In this document: one piece after another, positions 18,609-26,246 of the stretch | Numbering within the stretch: position 1 is the stretch's first letter | Layout: every line of letters begins with the position of its first letter | Source: Mucilaginibacter aquatilis | GTDB taxonomy: Bacteria > Bacteroidota > Bacteroidia > Sphingobacteriales > Sphingobacteriaceae | Assembly: GCF_009755275.1 (NCBI RefSeq) | Contig: NZ_WQLA01000004.1 | Coordinates: forward strand, 248,001-312,000 | Length of the DNA stretch: 64,000 nt | Direction of reading: 5' to 3' | Notes under the pieces: generated by a model | Seen by the model: only the letters and a program-made list of their open reading frames with translations | The model's database searches: none | What the model was told of the DNA's origin: nothing | Position numbers and translations under genes: made by a program

Positions 18609-18866
18609 CTACCAAAAAGAAAACTTGCGGCTACGTTTATTTGCTACTTAATGCTGTGCTTTAACTTAGGCTTGTGCTACCCGCAAAACACTGATGCCGC
18701 GGAAAAGAGTTGTCGTTAGGGCAGTGCTTTTGTGTGAATCAGAATTTGATAAATTACTGAATTACATTTTTCTCGTTAACTATTCGAAAGAGCGTGGGGC
18801 ATTCAGCGCACCCGGCCGGGAGCTGCCTGTGTAGATGAAAGGGATTGCAATGAATAGGCCTTTTTG

Positions 18867-18893
18867 TTTCTTTTGTGGCTATGACAAAAGAAA
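18867..18893. repeat. Perfect 10-bp inverted repeat
   Basis: TTTCTTTTGT and ACAAAAGAAA separated by 7 bases (GGCTATG). It has no adjacent gene end, so it is more likely part of a repeat element than a terminator. Confidence 0.6.
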
Positions 18894-19013
18894 TAGCCTG
18901 CGCGGCAATGAGCGCTACCGAAGCAGTAAGTTTGCAAACTTCCCATATTCGTCTGATACAAAAAAAGCCGCTTCATATTAGAAAGCGGCCATAAAAGTTA
19001 GTAATTTATAATA

Positions 19014-19571
19014 TTAAATACCTTCGGTACCTGGCTCATGTCCTACCATGCGACCTGTTGTACGACCTTGCGGACGTGAGCTAAAATCAGTTTTAGGACT
19101 TCCTTCTGAAGGAAACTCATGAGGGCGTGGTGGTGTAACATCAGTTTGTTCGCTGTATGAACCATCACTGCCTTCCTGAGGCTGACGTACCTCCTGCTCA
19201 TTTGGATATCCGAAATCCTGGTCATCAGTTTCCTCGTGCTCAGGAATTTCGTTATCATCTGAGTTCAGATCGTCGCCATCTCCGTCTAGTTCGGCTCTCA
19301 ACGGATCGTCCAAATCTTCATCTTCATCTTCCTCATCTAAATCGGTGTCATAACCTGGTACAACATCATCATCCAGGTCTTCTTCCTCATCTAAATCCAA
19401 ATCATCATCTTCATCCAGGTCTAAATCTTCGTCTTCATAATCCTCATCTTCAGGATCCGGAGATTCAGCTCTTAACAATCTTTCGCGGTCCAACTCATCA
19501 TCAGAACTGCGGCGTAATTGGGTCTGTGTTTCCTGTTCAGTAGTCCAGGTATCTTGATCAAATGCTAACAT
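19014..19571 (-). CDS. Highly acidic low-complexity protein
   Basis: A 185-residue protein that I do not recognise. Residues about 30-115 are dominated by Asp and Glu in short DLDEDDDL-like repeats, encoded by ATC/TTC-rich antisense DNA (as seen on the + strand). The C-terminal third turns to Pro/Ser/Thr, then a basic RPQGRTTGRMVGHE patch and ends in EPGTEGI. No signal peptide or membrane segment, so cytoplasmic. The composition suggests a disordered, strongly negative chain that could bind basic proteins or metal ions. It is convergent with nothing and lies 160 bases from, and divergent to, the RNase P RNA gene. A composition bias alone can fake an open frame, but the ATG start and in-frame non-acidic ends argue for a real gene. 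Confidence 0.7.
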   Translation of the reverse strand: MLAFDQDTWTTEQETQTQLRRSSDDELDRERLLRAESPDPEDEDYEDEDLDLDEDDDLDLDEEEDLDDDVVPGYDTDLDEEDEDEDLDDPLRAELDGDGDDLNSDDNEIPEHEETDDQDFGYPNEQEVRQPQEGSDGSYSEQTDVTPPRPHEFPSEGSPKTDFSSRPQGRTTGRMVGHEPGTEGI

Positions 19572-19715
19572 AGGTTCTATCGTTTATGGTGCTACAGAAA
19601 TAACCATCAATACATTGCTATTGTTTTTAACTCTTAAATAAATAATTAGCATTAAGCAGGCTTAATACATACATAACATCAATTTAAACAAATAGGGATA
19701 TGCACCTTAATTGCG

Positions 19716-19723
19716 TATCTTTG
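19716..19723 (+). promoter_or_regulatory. -7 box of rnpB
   Basis: TATCTTTG matches the Bacteroidota -7 consensus TANNTTTG exactly and lies 5 bases before the predicted 5' end of the RNase P RNA. No convincing TTTG is found 19 bases upstream. Confidence 0.55.
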
Positions 19724-19727
19724 CAAC

Positions 19728-20089
19728 GCAAAATGTTCTATCGCTGCCTTTAAACAGGCGGAGGAAAGTCCGGGCAACATAGAGCATCCTGCTTCCTAAC
19801 GGGAAGGCGCCACGCAGCGGGCGACAGCAAGTGCCACAGAGAATATACCGCCGGCCCGCCGGTAAGGGTGAAAACGTGAGGTAAGAGCTCACGGCTTGCA
19901 TGGGCGACCATGTTTGCGGTAAACCTCAGGAGTTGAAAAGCCAAATAGGTTACAGTAATAGAGTTGCTCGCTTTGTATACTCAGGTATAACTGTAATGGG
20001 TAGGCTGTTAGAGCCTGTTAGCAATAACAAGCCAAGATTAATGATAGAAACTGTTGAAAGACAGCACAAAACCCGGCTTATAATTTTGC
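19728..20089 (+). ncRNA. rnpB: RNase P RNA (bacterial class A)
   Basis: The universal core is present: GAGGAAAGTCCGGGC at 19761-19775 near the 5' end, CCACAGAGAAT (CR-II region), GGTAAGGGTGAAA, GAGGTAAGAGCTCACGG, TGTTTGCGGTAAACCTC, and the matching 3' CCCGGCTTA near 20072-20080 that pairs with the 5' core as P4. The ends were set by the P1 pairing of GCAAAAT (19728-19734) with ATTTTGC (20083-20089). About 362 nt, normal for the phylum. It is the catalytic RNA of tRNA 5' processing. A strong terminator follows. Confidence 0.96.
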
Positions 20090-20100
20090 AGCTGTATTTA

Positions 20101-20138
20101 AACCCTTTATGCTTTTGGCATAAAGGGTTATTTTTTTT
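20101..20138 (+). terminator. Terminator of rnpB
   Basis: AACCCTTTATGC pairs with GCATAAAGGGTT around a short T-rich loop and is followed by TTATTTTTTTT: a strong intrinsic terminator. Confidence 0.92.
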
Positions 20139-20220
20139 CAAACAATTTGCCAAGTGTTTGTTTTACTATACAAAATCCTATATTAGCACCGTTACTACTA
20201 CCTCCTTTGAATAGAAAAAC

Positions 20221-21615
20221 ATGGCGAAAATTTTAATAATTGATGACGAGCGCGCGATTCGCAACACCCTGCGTGAAATTTTAGAATACGAAGATTATGT
20301 GGTTGAAGACGTTGACAACGGCGTTGATGGACTACAACTTATACAAAAAAACGATTACGATTTAGTACTGTGCGATATTAAAATGAACCGCATGGACGGG
20401 CTTGAGGTACTTACCGATGGTTTAGCTATTAAACCTGATCTTCCATTTATCATGATCTCTGGTCATGGTACAGTTGAAACGGCTGTAGAAGCAAGTAAAA
20501 AAGGTGCGTTTGACTTCATATCCAAACCGCCTGATTTAAATCGACTGCTTATCACAGTACGGAATGCGTTAGATCGCGGCAGCTTAGTTACCGAAGCTAA
20601 GGTTTTAAAAAGGAAGGTTTCGAAAGTACGTCCTATCTTAGGCGAATCTCAGGGCATCTTAAAAATCAAAGAAACTATTGATCGCGTTGCCCCTACTGAT
20701 GCCCGTGTTTTAGTAACCGGAGCCAATGGTAGCGGTAAAGAGTTGGTAGCACGTTGGTTGCACGAAAAATCAAACCGCTCAAATGCACCTATCATTGAGG
20801 TTAACTGTGCTGCTATTCCTTCGGAGCTTATTGAAAGTGAGCTTTTTGGCCACGAAAAAGGGTCGTTTACTTCAGCTGTAAAACAACGCATCGGTAAATT
20901 TGAATCGGCAAACGGTGGAACTTTATTTTTGGACGAGATTGGCGATATGAGCCATTCAGCCCAGGCAAAGGTATTACGTGCTTTACAGGAAAGCAGGATT
21001 ACCCGTGTTGGTGGTGAAAAAGAAATTGAGGTTGATGTTCGTGTTGTTGCTGCAACCAACAAAGACTTGCTTAAAGAAATTGAAGATGGTAATTTCCGTA
21101 TGGACTTGTACCACAGGCTGAGTGTAATATTAATACACGTACCTCCGCTGGCTGAGCGCCGTGATGATATTCCGTTATTAGCTAACAGCTTTTTAGAAGA
21201 GATATGCAGCGAGTATGGTATGCCAACCAAACGCATAAGCGAAGCTGGATTAGAAGCTCTTAAAGCACTGCCATGGACAGGCAACATACGCGAGCTGCGC
21301 AACATGATTGAACGCCTTATTATACTAAGTGATAAGGTAATTACTGATAATGATGTGCGGGCATTTGCCAACCCATCGGCACCTGTTACTATAGCCGCAG
21401 GCACCGCTTCGGCACCGGTAGCGGCAGCTCCTCAAACCGATTATGAGAAGTTTAAAAACTTCCAGGAATATAAAGATTACGCGGAGCGTGAATACATTAA
21501 ATTCAAGCTGGAAAAAAATAACTGGAACGTTTCAAAAACTGCAGACGACATTGATATACAACGCAGTCACTTATACAGCAAGATTGAGAAATTTGGATTA
21601 AAAAGGGGCGAATAG
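20221..21615 (+). CDS. NtrC-family sigma-54-dependent response regulator
   Basis: A 464-residue three-domain protein. The receiver (1-120) has the DD pair (IIDDERAIRN), phospho-acceptor D52 (LCDIKMN), S/T in MISGHGT and K in ISKPPD. The AAA+ domain (about 140-375) has Walker A GANGSGKE, Walker B GGTLFLDEIGD and arginine-finger region RMDLYHRL. The C-terminal Fis-type HTH reads NNWNVSKTADDIDIQRSHLYSKI. The sigma-54-contacting loop is GSFTSA (214-219) rather than GAFTGA. It is an activator of sigma-54 promoters, controlled by a histidine kinase that is not encoded here. Its own terminator stem overlaps the stop codon. Target genes are unknown. Confidence 0.93.
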   Translation: MAKILIIDDERAIRNTLREILEYEDYVVEDVDNGVDGLQLIQKNDYDLVLCDIKMNRMDGLEVLTDGLAIKPDLPFIMISGHGTVETAVEASKKGAFDFISKPPDLNRLLITVRNALDRGSLVTEAKVLKRKVSKVRPILGESQGILKIKETIDRVAPTDARVLVTGANGSGKELVARWLHEKSNRSNAPIIEVNCAAIPSELIESELFGHEKGSFTSAVKQRIGKFESANGGTLFLDEIGDMSHSAQAKVLRALQESRITRVGGEKEIEVDVRVVAATNKDLLKEIEDGNFRMDLYHRLSVILIHVPPLAERRDDIPLLANSFLEEICSEYGMPTKRISEAGLEALKALPWTGNIRELRNMIERLIILSDKVITDNDVRAFANPSAPVTIAAGTASAPVAAAPQTDYEKFKNFQEYKDYAEREYIKFKLEKNNWNVSKTADDIDIQRSHLYSKIEKFGLKRGE

Positions 21616-21630
21616 CCCCTTCTTAATTTT
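21602..21630 (+). terminator. Terminator overlapping the regulator stop codon
   Basis: AAGGGGC/GCCCCTT stem with loop GAATA, in which the TAG stop at 21613-21615 forms part of the loop, followed by TCTTAATTTT. Confidence 0.75.
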
Positions 21631-21732
21631 AATGGATTGCACCCTAGTTGTACAGGTTATTTGTACAGCAAGTTTTAGCTGGAAATGTAGATGGAATACT
21701 ACAAAACAGTATCCCATCACATTCTTGCAATA

Positions 21733-22932
21733 CTATTGAACTCTTCCGGGATATACTTGTAAGGCTTCTTCAAGGCAGGTCATGGCGTTTTGCAAATCAT
21801 CACTGTTAAGTACATAAGCCATGCGCACCTCATTTACGCCTGCACCTTTAGTGCTATAAAAACCTGTTGCCGGTGCCATCATTACCGTTGAGTTGTTGTG
21901 ACTAAAGCTCTCGAGCATCCATTGGCAAAACTTGTCTGAATTATCAATTGGCAGTTTGGCCACAACATAAAACGCCCCGCCCGGGTTGGGGCAGTAAACA
22001 CCATCCATTTTATTCAAAGCGTTTACCAAAACGTCGCGACGTTGCGTATATTCCTTATTAACCGTTTCAAAATACGTATCAGGCGTTTCAACAGCTGCTT
22101 CACCGGCAATTTGCTCAACTAAACCAGGGCTTAACCTTGCTTGCGCAAACTTTAATGCAGCCAGAAGCACTTCTTTATTTTTTGTAATTAAGCACCCTAA
22201 ACGGGCACCGCATGCGCTGTAACGCTTGCTCACCGTGTCCATTATAATTACGTTATTTTCAATTCCCTGCAAATGCATAGGCGATATAAACTCACGGCCA
22301 TCATAGCAAAACTCACGGTAAGCCTCATCAGAGAATAAGTACAAATCATACTTTAACACTAAAGCTTTTAACGCTTCCATCTCCTCTTTGGAGTATAGGT
22401 AACCGGTTGGGTTATTAGGATTACAAATGATGATAGCCTTGGTACGATCTGTTATCAGTTTCTCAAACTCGGCAATTGCCGGCAACGCAAAACCGTTATC
22501 AATATATGAAAGTATAGGCTTTACTACCACATCACTTTGTACGGCAAAGCTATTGTAGTTTGCGTAAAAAGGCTCCGGTATTATTACCTCATCGCCTGGG
22601 TTAAGGCATGTCATCATAGCTATCGTTATAGCTTCAGACCCACCTGTAGTTACTATAATGTCTGATGGACTTATTCCGTAATTAAGCTTATTGTAGTACT
22701 CTGTTAGTTTTTTACGGTACGATAAAGTACCTTCAGAAGCTGTGTAAGCCCAGACCTTGAAATCAATACCTTTAACAGCATTCAACATACCTTCGGGCGT
22801 CTCAATATCAGGCTGCCCAATGTTCAGATGATAAACTTTTTTACCGTCAAGTTTGGCCTGCTCGGCAAACGGAGTTAATTTACGTATAGGTGAAGCCGGT
22901 ATAGTTTGGCCTTTGTTTGAAATTTTTGGCAT
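21733..22932 (-). CDS. Class I/II PLP-dependent aminotransferase
   Basis: A 399-residue fold-type I aminotransferase of the aspartate-aminotransferase superfamily. Seen are NIGQPDIETPEGM at the N-terminus, IICNPNNPTGYLYSKEEM (the NPNNPTG motif), LFSDEAYREFCY (the Asp that pairs with the pyridine nitrogen), and DTVSKRYSACGARLGCLI, which contains the PLP-binding lysine. A C-terminal substrate Arg lies in NEVRMAYV. It moves an amino group between an amino acid and a 2-oxo acid; the specific substrate (aspartate, or an aromatic or branched amino acid) cannot be decided. It is a single-gene unit; a perfect -7 box lies 4 bases upstream of the ATG. Confidence 0.92.
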   Translation of the reverse strand: MPKISNKGQTIPASPIRKLTPFAEQAKLDGKKVYHLNIGQPDIETPEGMLNAVKGIDFKVWAYTASEGTLSYRKKLTEYYNKLNYGISPSDIIVTTGGSEAITIAMMTCLNPGDEVIIPEPFYANYNSFAVQSDVVVKPILSYIDNGFALPAIAEFEKLITDRTKAIIICNPNNPTGYLYSKEEMEALKALVLKYDLYLFSDEAYREFCYDGREFISPMHLQGIENNVIIMDTVSKRYSACGARLGCLITKNKEVLLAALKFAQARLSPGLVEQIAGEAAVETPDTYFETVNKEYTQRRDVLVNALNKMDGVYCPNPGGAFYVVAKLPIDNSDKFCQWMLESFSHNNSTVMMAPATGFYSTKGAGVNEVRMAYVLNSDDLQNAMTCLEEALQVYPGRVQ

Positions 22933-22936
22933 GCAG

Positions 22937-22944
22937 CAAAATTA
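22937..22944 (-). promoter_or_regulatory. -7 box immediately upstream of the aminotransferase
   Basis: On the minus strand this reads TAATTTTG, a full match to TANNTTTG, ending 4 bases before the ATG. If used, transcription would begin at or next to the start codon, giving a leaderless mRNA. The -33 position reads GTTA rather than TTTG. Confidence 0.4.
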
Positions 22945-23130
22945 CAAAACATTATTTTGTGTATAACATAAATTTGGCAGCAGCTTAAAGTACTGACAAT
23001 GTGGAGAAATTTATGAGCAACTTGCTTAAGCCTTATGTAGCTTACTATAATTTTTGGTATACCTTCAGTCCAGCAACCAGAAATAAATTTTGCACCTAAG
23101 TTTAATATATAACTCTTGTTTTATGAGGTC

Positions 23131-23167
23131 AATAAACAAAGAAGACCGCCTTTTAAAAGCGGTCTTC
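23131..23167 (-). terminator. Terminator of the DUF1573 gene
   Basis: GAAGACCGC (23141-23149) pairs with GCGGTCTTC (23159-23167). On the minus strand it is followed by TTTGTTTATT. Confidence 0.85.
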
Positions 23168-23188
23168 TCTATAAATATTTATTTAATG

Positions 23189-23590
23189 CTATTTGGTATT
23201 GCTTGCCGCCGATTCAACAACCTCGCCTAAAATGATTAGGTTTTTAACGGGGGTTTTAGCGTTTGATGTAACCACAATTGTTTTACTGAACGGTGATGCT
23301 ACCGCGGCGTTATAAGTAATTGAAATTTTACCTTTATCACCTTTCTTAACCGGAGTTTTAGTGTAATCAGCAATAGTGCAACCGCAGGTAGGTCTCACTT
23401 CGGTAAGTATTAAAGGTTCGGTACCAACATTAGTAAATTCAAAAATTGTTGTAACCGGTTTGCCTTTGGCAATTTTACCAAAATCGTGTTTCTCTTCGTT
23501 GAATTTAAATTCCGGTTTTGAGTCGCTTTGAGCGCGTACGGCAACACTAAAGCCCAGTATTACAGCGCAAAGTATGATTAGTTTTTTCAT
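23189..23590 (-). CDS. Secreted DUF1573 protein
   Basis: A 133-residue protein with a signal peptide (MKKLIILCAVILGF..., cleavage after VRAQ) and one DUF1573 domain, an Ig-like beta-sandwich module (about 30-125). Its signature is VRPTCGCTIADYTKTPVKKGDKG, with the paired cysteines typical of the family, and HDFGKIAKGKPVTTIFEFTN before it. The frame is open to an ATG at 23638, but the signal peptide starts at the ATG at 23590, and a -7 box lies at 23610-23617, inside the longer frame, so I use 23590. Function is unknown; members are very common in the Bacteroidota periplasm. It is followed by its own terminator. Confidence 0.9.
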   Translation of the reverse strand: MKKLIILCAVILGFSVAVRAQSDSKPEFKFNEEKHDFGKIAKGKPVTTIFEFTNVGTEPLILTEVRPTCGCTIADYTKTPVKKGDKGKISITYNAAVASPFSKTIVVTSNAKTPVKNLIILGEVVESAASNTK

Positions 23591-23609
23591 AATGATTGTA
23601 GTTATGACA

Positions 23610-23644
23610 CAAATATAATTTAATAGTTTAAAGTTCATAACAAA
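23610..23644 (-). promoter_or_regulatory. Promoter of the DUF1573 gene
   Basis: Minus-strand TTTG (complement of 23641-23644), a 23-base spacer, and TATATTTG (complement of 23610-23617), a perfect TANNTTTG box. The spacer is longer than the usual 19. It lies 19 bases upstream of the ATG at 23590 and supports that start. Confidence 0.6.
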
Positions 23645-23735
23645 AACCGTGCTTACTTTGCGTTAATTTGATAAACGCGGTAATAACCATTTTCAACATA
23701 GAATTTGTTAATTTTACCGCCTAAAGAAATTTAAT

Positions 23736-26165
23736 ATGCCAGAAAGCACACTACCCGCAACCGGCAACTTTACAGAGCACGAATTGAGTTTTAACGATTT
23801 CAGACAAATTGTTATAAACGATTATCGTATAGGTTACGAAAGCAGGCAGGCCAGTATACTGGGCCGCCGTGAAGTGCTTACCGGAAAGGCCAAATTTGGC
23901 ATTTTTGGTGATGGAAAAGAGGTTGCACAACTGGCAATGGCCAAAGCCTTTAAAAAGGGCGACTGGCGTGCCGGCTACTATCGCGATCAAACTTTTATGT
24001 TTGCTACGGGTATGAGCACGCTTAAAGAATTTTTTGCACAGCTCTATGCTCATCCCGATATTGAAAAAGATCCTGCATCAGGCGGCAGGCAAATGAATTG
24101 CCATTATGCTACCCGCTTTGCCAACCCCGATGGCAGTATGGTTAACCAGGCCGAGACCATGAATTGCTCTGCCGATATATCAACTACAGGTGGCCATATG
24201 CCACGTTTACTAGGTTTGGCCTATGCATCGAAGCTATATCGTCAGAACAAGGAACTTGAGGGCTTAAAACAATTTTCGGTTAACGGCAATGAAGTTGCTT
24301 TTGGCAGTATTGGTAACGGAGCAACATCTGAGGGTATCTTTTTAGAGACATTTAATGCTGCGGGCGTACTGCAGGTGCCTATGGCTATTTCTGTTTGGGA
24401 TGATGCCTACGCTATTTCGGTACCGGCAAGCTTGCAAACAACAAAAGAAGATATTTCAGAAGCATTACGTGGATTCCAGCGCGAAGCGGGCACCAATGGC
24501 TACGAAATATTTAAAGTACGCGGTTGGGATTATGTTGCCCTTTGCGAAACTTATGCGGTTGCCATTGAAATGTGCAGAACGGAACATGTGCCCGTGTTAA
24601 TTCATGTTACCGAAATTACCCAACCACAAGGCCATTCAACATCAGGCTCACATGAGCGTTACAAACCTGCCGAAAGATTGGCCTGGGAAACCGAACATGA
24701 CTGCTTGATGCAAATGCGCAAATGGATGATCAATTCGGCGGTAATCACCGAGGCAGAACTTGATGAATTAGAAGACGCTGCCAAAAAGCATGTGCGTAAC
24801 AGTCAGCGTGAGGCATGGAACGAGCTTTCAGCCGAGATCAAGGCGGAACTTGAAGAAGGTGCAGCGTTGATAGAACAACTGGCGCGACATTCATCAGTTA
24901 AGGAGTTAGGCAAAGTTGCATCGTCATTACGGGCCTGCGTTGACCCCGGAAGGCGCGATATTGTTGGTGCTATACGCAAGGCTTTACGCTTAACAGCTAA
25001 AGAACACCAGCCCGAACGCAAAGCTCTTACTGACTGGCTTACGGAAGAAAACAAAGCCAATAAGGAACGTTACAACTCTAAATTGTTTAGTGATACACCA
25101 TTATCGCCACTCCACGTTAAAGCTATCGCTGCCCAATACGCGCATGATGCTAAGATGATTGATGGCAGAGAAATACTGAACGCTGCCTTTGACGCTGCCT
25201 TTGAACGCGATGAACGTATAGTTGCCTTTGGAGAGGACGTTGGAGCCATTGGTGATGTAAACCAAGGTTTTGCAGGTTTACAAGCGAAATTTGGTGATTT
25301 ACGTATAACCGATACCGGCATTCGCGAATCGAGCATCATTGGGCAAGGTATGGGCCTGGCTATGCGCGGACTGAAACCCATAGCTGAAATTCAATACCTG
25401 GATTACTGGATTTGGGCCATAACTGTTTTGAGTGATGATATTGCCAGCCTTAGTTACCGCACTAAAGGTGGCCAAAAAGCTCCTTTAATAGTTCGTACAC
25501 GCGGCCACAGGTTAGAAGGCATATGGCACTCAGGTTCGCCAATGGGTGCTTTGTTAAACGCCTTAAGAGGTATCCATATTTGCGTTCCGCGTAATATGAC
25601 ACAGGCTGCCGGCATGTACAATACCCTTTTACAAGGAGATGAGCCTGCCATCGTGATCGAAAGCTTGAACGGCTACCGTTTGAAAGAAAAGATGCCATCA
25701 AACATTGGAGAGTTCACTGTAGCATTAGGTAAGGCTGAGGTAGTAAAGCAGGGAACGGACGTTACCGTTGTTTCCTATGGTTCAACTTTACGCATTGTTG
25801 AAGAAGCTGCTGTTGAATTAAGCCAAATGGGAATCAATATAGAAATAATTGATCCGCAAACACTCTATCCTTTCGATCTAAACCACGATTGCGTTAATTC
25901 GCTTAATAAGACAAATAAATTGCTGGTTGTAGACGAAGATATTCCTGGCGGCGGATCGGCTTATATATTGCAACAGGTACTTGAAGTGCAGGGCGGCTAC
26001 TCGTTCCTCGACTCAGCTCCTAAAACGCTTTGCGCCAAGGAACATCGCCCGCCATATGGATCGGATGGTGATTACTTTACCAAACCTTCAGTTGATGATA
26101 TAATTGAAGCAGTTTACAATATTATGCATGACAGCAATCCCGGAAAGTTTCCTGCGATATTTTAA
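23736..26165 (+). CDS. Fused alpha-beta E1 component of a 2-oxoacid dehydrogenase
   Basis: An 809-residue fusion. Residues about 20-400 match the E1-alpha subunit of 2-oxoacid dehydrogenases, and about 475-800 match E1-beta (REILNAAFDAAFERDERIVAFGEDVG, IAEIQYLDYW, YRTKGGQKAPLIVRTRGH, ESLNGYRLKEKMP, VVDEDIPGGGSAYILQQ). It decarboxylates a 2-oxo acid (branched-chain acid or pyruvate) with thiamine diphosphate and passes the acyl group to E2. The thiamine metal motif is unusual: GNGATSEG (N194) where GDG is expected, and D222-D223 where NN is expected. No E2 or E3 gene is in the window. A bidirectional terminator separates it from the convergent alcohol dehydrogenase. Substrate uncertain. Confidence 0.9.
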   Translation: MPESTLPATGNFTEHELSFNDFRQIVINDYRIGYESRQASILGRREVLTGKAKFGIFGDGKEVAQLAMAKAFKKGDWRAGYYRDQTFMFATGMSTLKEFFAQLYAHPDIEKDPASGGRQMNCHYATRFANPDGSMVNQAETMNCSADISTTGGHMPRLLGLAYASKLYRQNKELEGLKQFSVNGNEVAFGSIGNGATSEGIFLETFNAAGVLQVPMAISVWDDAYAISVPASLQTTKEDISEALRGFQREAGTNGYEIFKVRGWDYVALCETYAVAIEMCRTEHVPVLIHVTEITQPQGHSTSGSHERYKPAERLAWETEHDCLMQMRKWMINSAVITEAELDELEDAAKKHVRNSQREAWNELSAEIKAELEEGAALIEQLARHSSVKELGKVASSLRACVDPGRRDIVGAIRKALRLTAKEHQPERKALTDWLTEENKANKERYNSKLFSDTPLSPLHVKAIAAQYAHDAKMIDGREILNAAFDAAFERDERIVAFGEDVGAIGDVNQGFAGLQAKFGDLRITDTGIRESSIIGQGMGLAMRGLKPIAEIQYLDYWIWAITVLSDDIASLSYRTKGGQKAPLIVRTRGHRLEGIWHSGSPMGALLNALRGIHICVPRNMTQAAGMYNTLLQGDEPAIVIESLNGYRLKEKMPSNIGEFTVALGKAEVVKQGTDVTVVSYGSTLRIVEEAAVELSQMGINIEIIDPQTLYPFDLNHDCVNSLNKTNKLLVVDEDIPGGGSAYILQQVLEVQGGYSFLDSAPKTLCAKEHRPPYGSDGDYFTKPSVDDIIEAVYNIMHDSNPGKFPAIF

Positions 26166-26193
26166 AGGTAATATTTTTATAAATTACCTAAAC

Positions 26194-26230
26194 AAAAAAG
26201 GTCCTTTCAATAGTTGAAAGGACCTTTTTT
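26194..26230. terminator. Bidirectional terminator between E1 and alcohol dehydrogenase
   Basis: AAAAAAGGTCCTTTCAA and TTGAAAGGACCTTTTTT flank a TAG loop; A-tract before and T-tract after allow termination from both convergent genes. Confidence 0.93.
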
Positions 26231-26246
26231 ATTTATAGAAATAGAT

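Larger units (their letters stand above)
18375..19013. other. Repeat-rich noncoding stretch
   Basis: About 640 bases upstream of purL and 3' of the acidic-protein gene. I see no gene with coding character. It holds a degenerate repeat copy (18432-18482) and two hairpins with related arms: CTTTTTCTTTT/AAAAGAAAAAG at 18583-18608 and TTTCTTTTGT/ACAAAAGAAA at 18867-18893. The stretch between them (ACTTGCGGCTACG, CCGCGGAAAAG) resembles intergenic repeats common in this family. A hairpin with GCGGC arms near 18971-18991 (AAAGCCGC/GCGGCC) sits at the 3' end of the acidic-protein gene. Confidence 0.5.

Noticed and set aside
18405..18651. Short open frames in the repeat-rich gap
   Set aside because: They follow the repeat and hairpin sequence, not coding statistics.
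19157..19543. A 128-codon His/Pro-rich frame antisense to the acidic protein
   Set aside because: His and Pro arise from the complement of Asp/Glu codon repeats; no homology or start signals.
19707..20214. Several open frames across the RNase P RNA
   Set aside because: The RNA itself explains the sequence; its conserved core and terminator are clear.
20649..21404. A 251-codon open frame antisense to the sigma-54 regulator
   Set aside because: Lies wholly inside the well-supported NtrC-like gene; composition shows a frame shadow.
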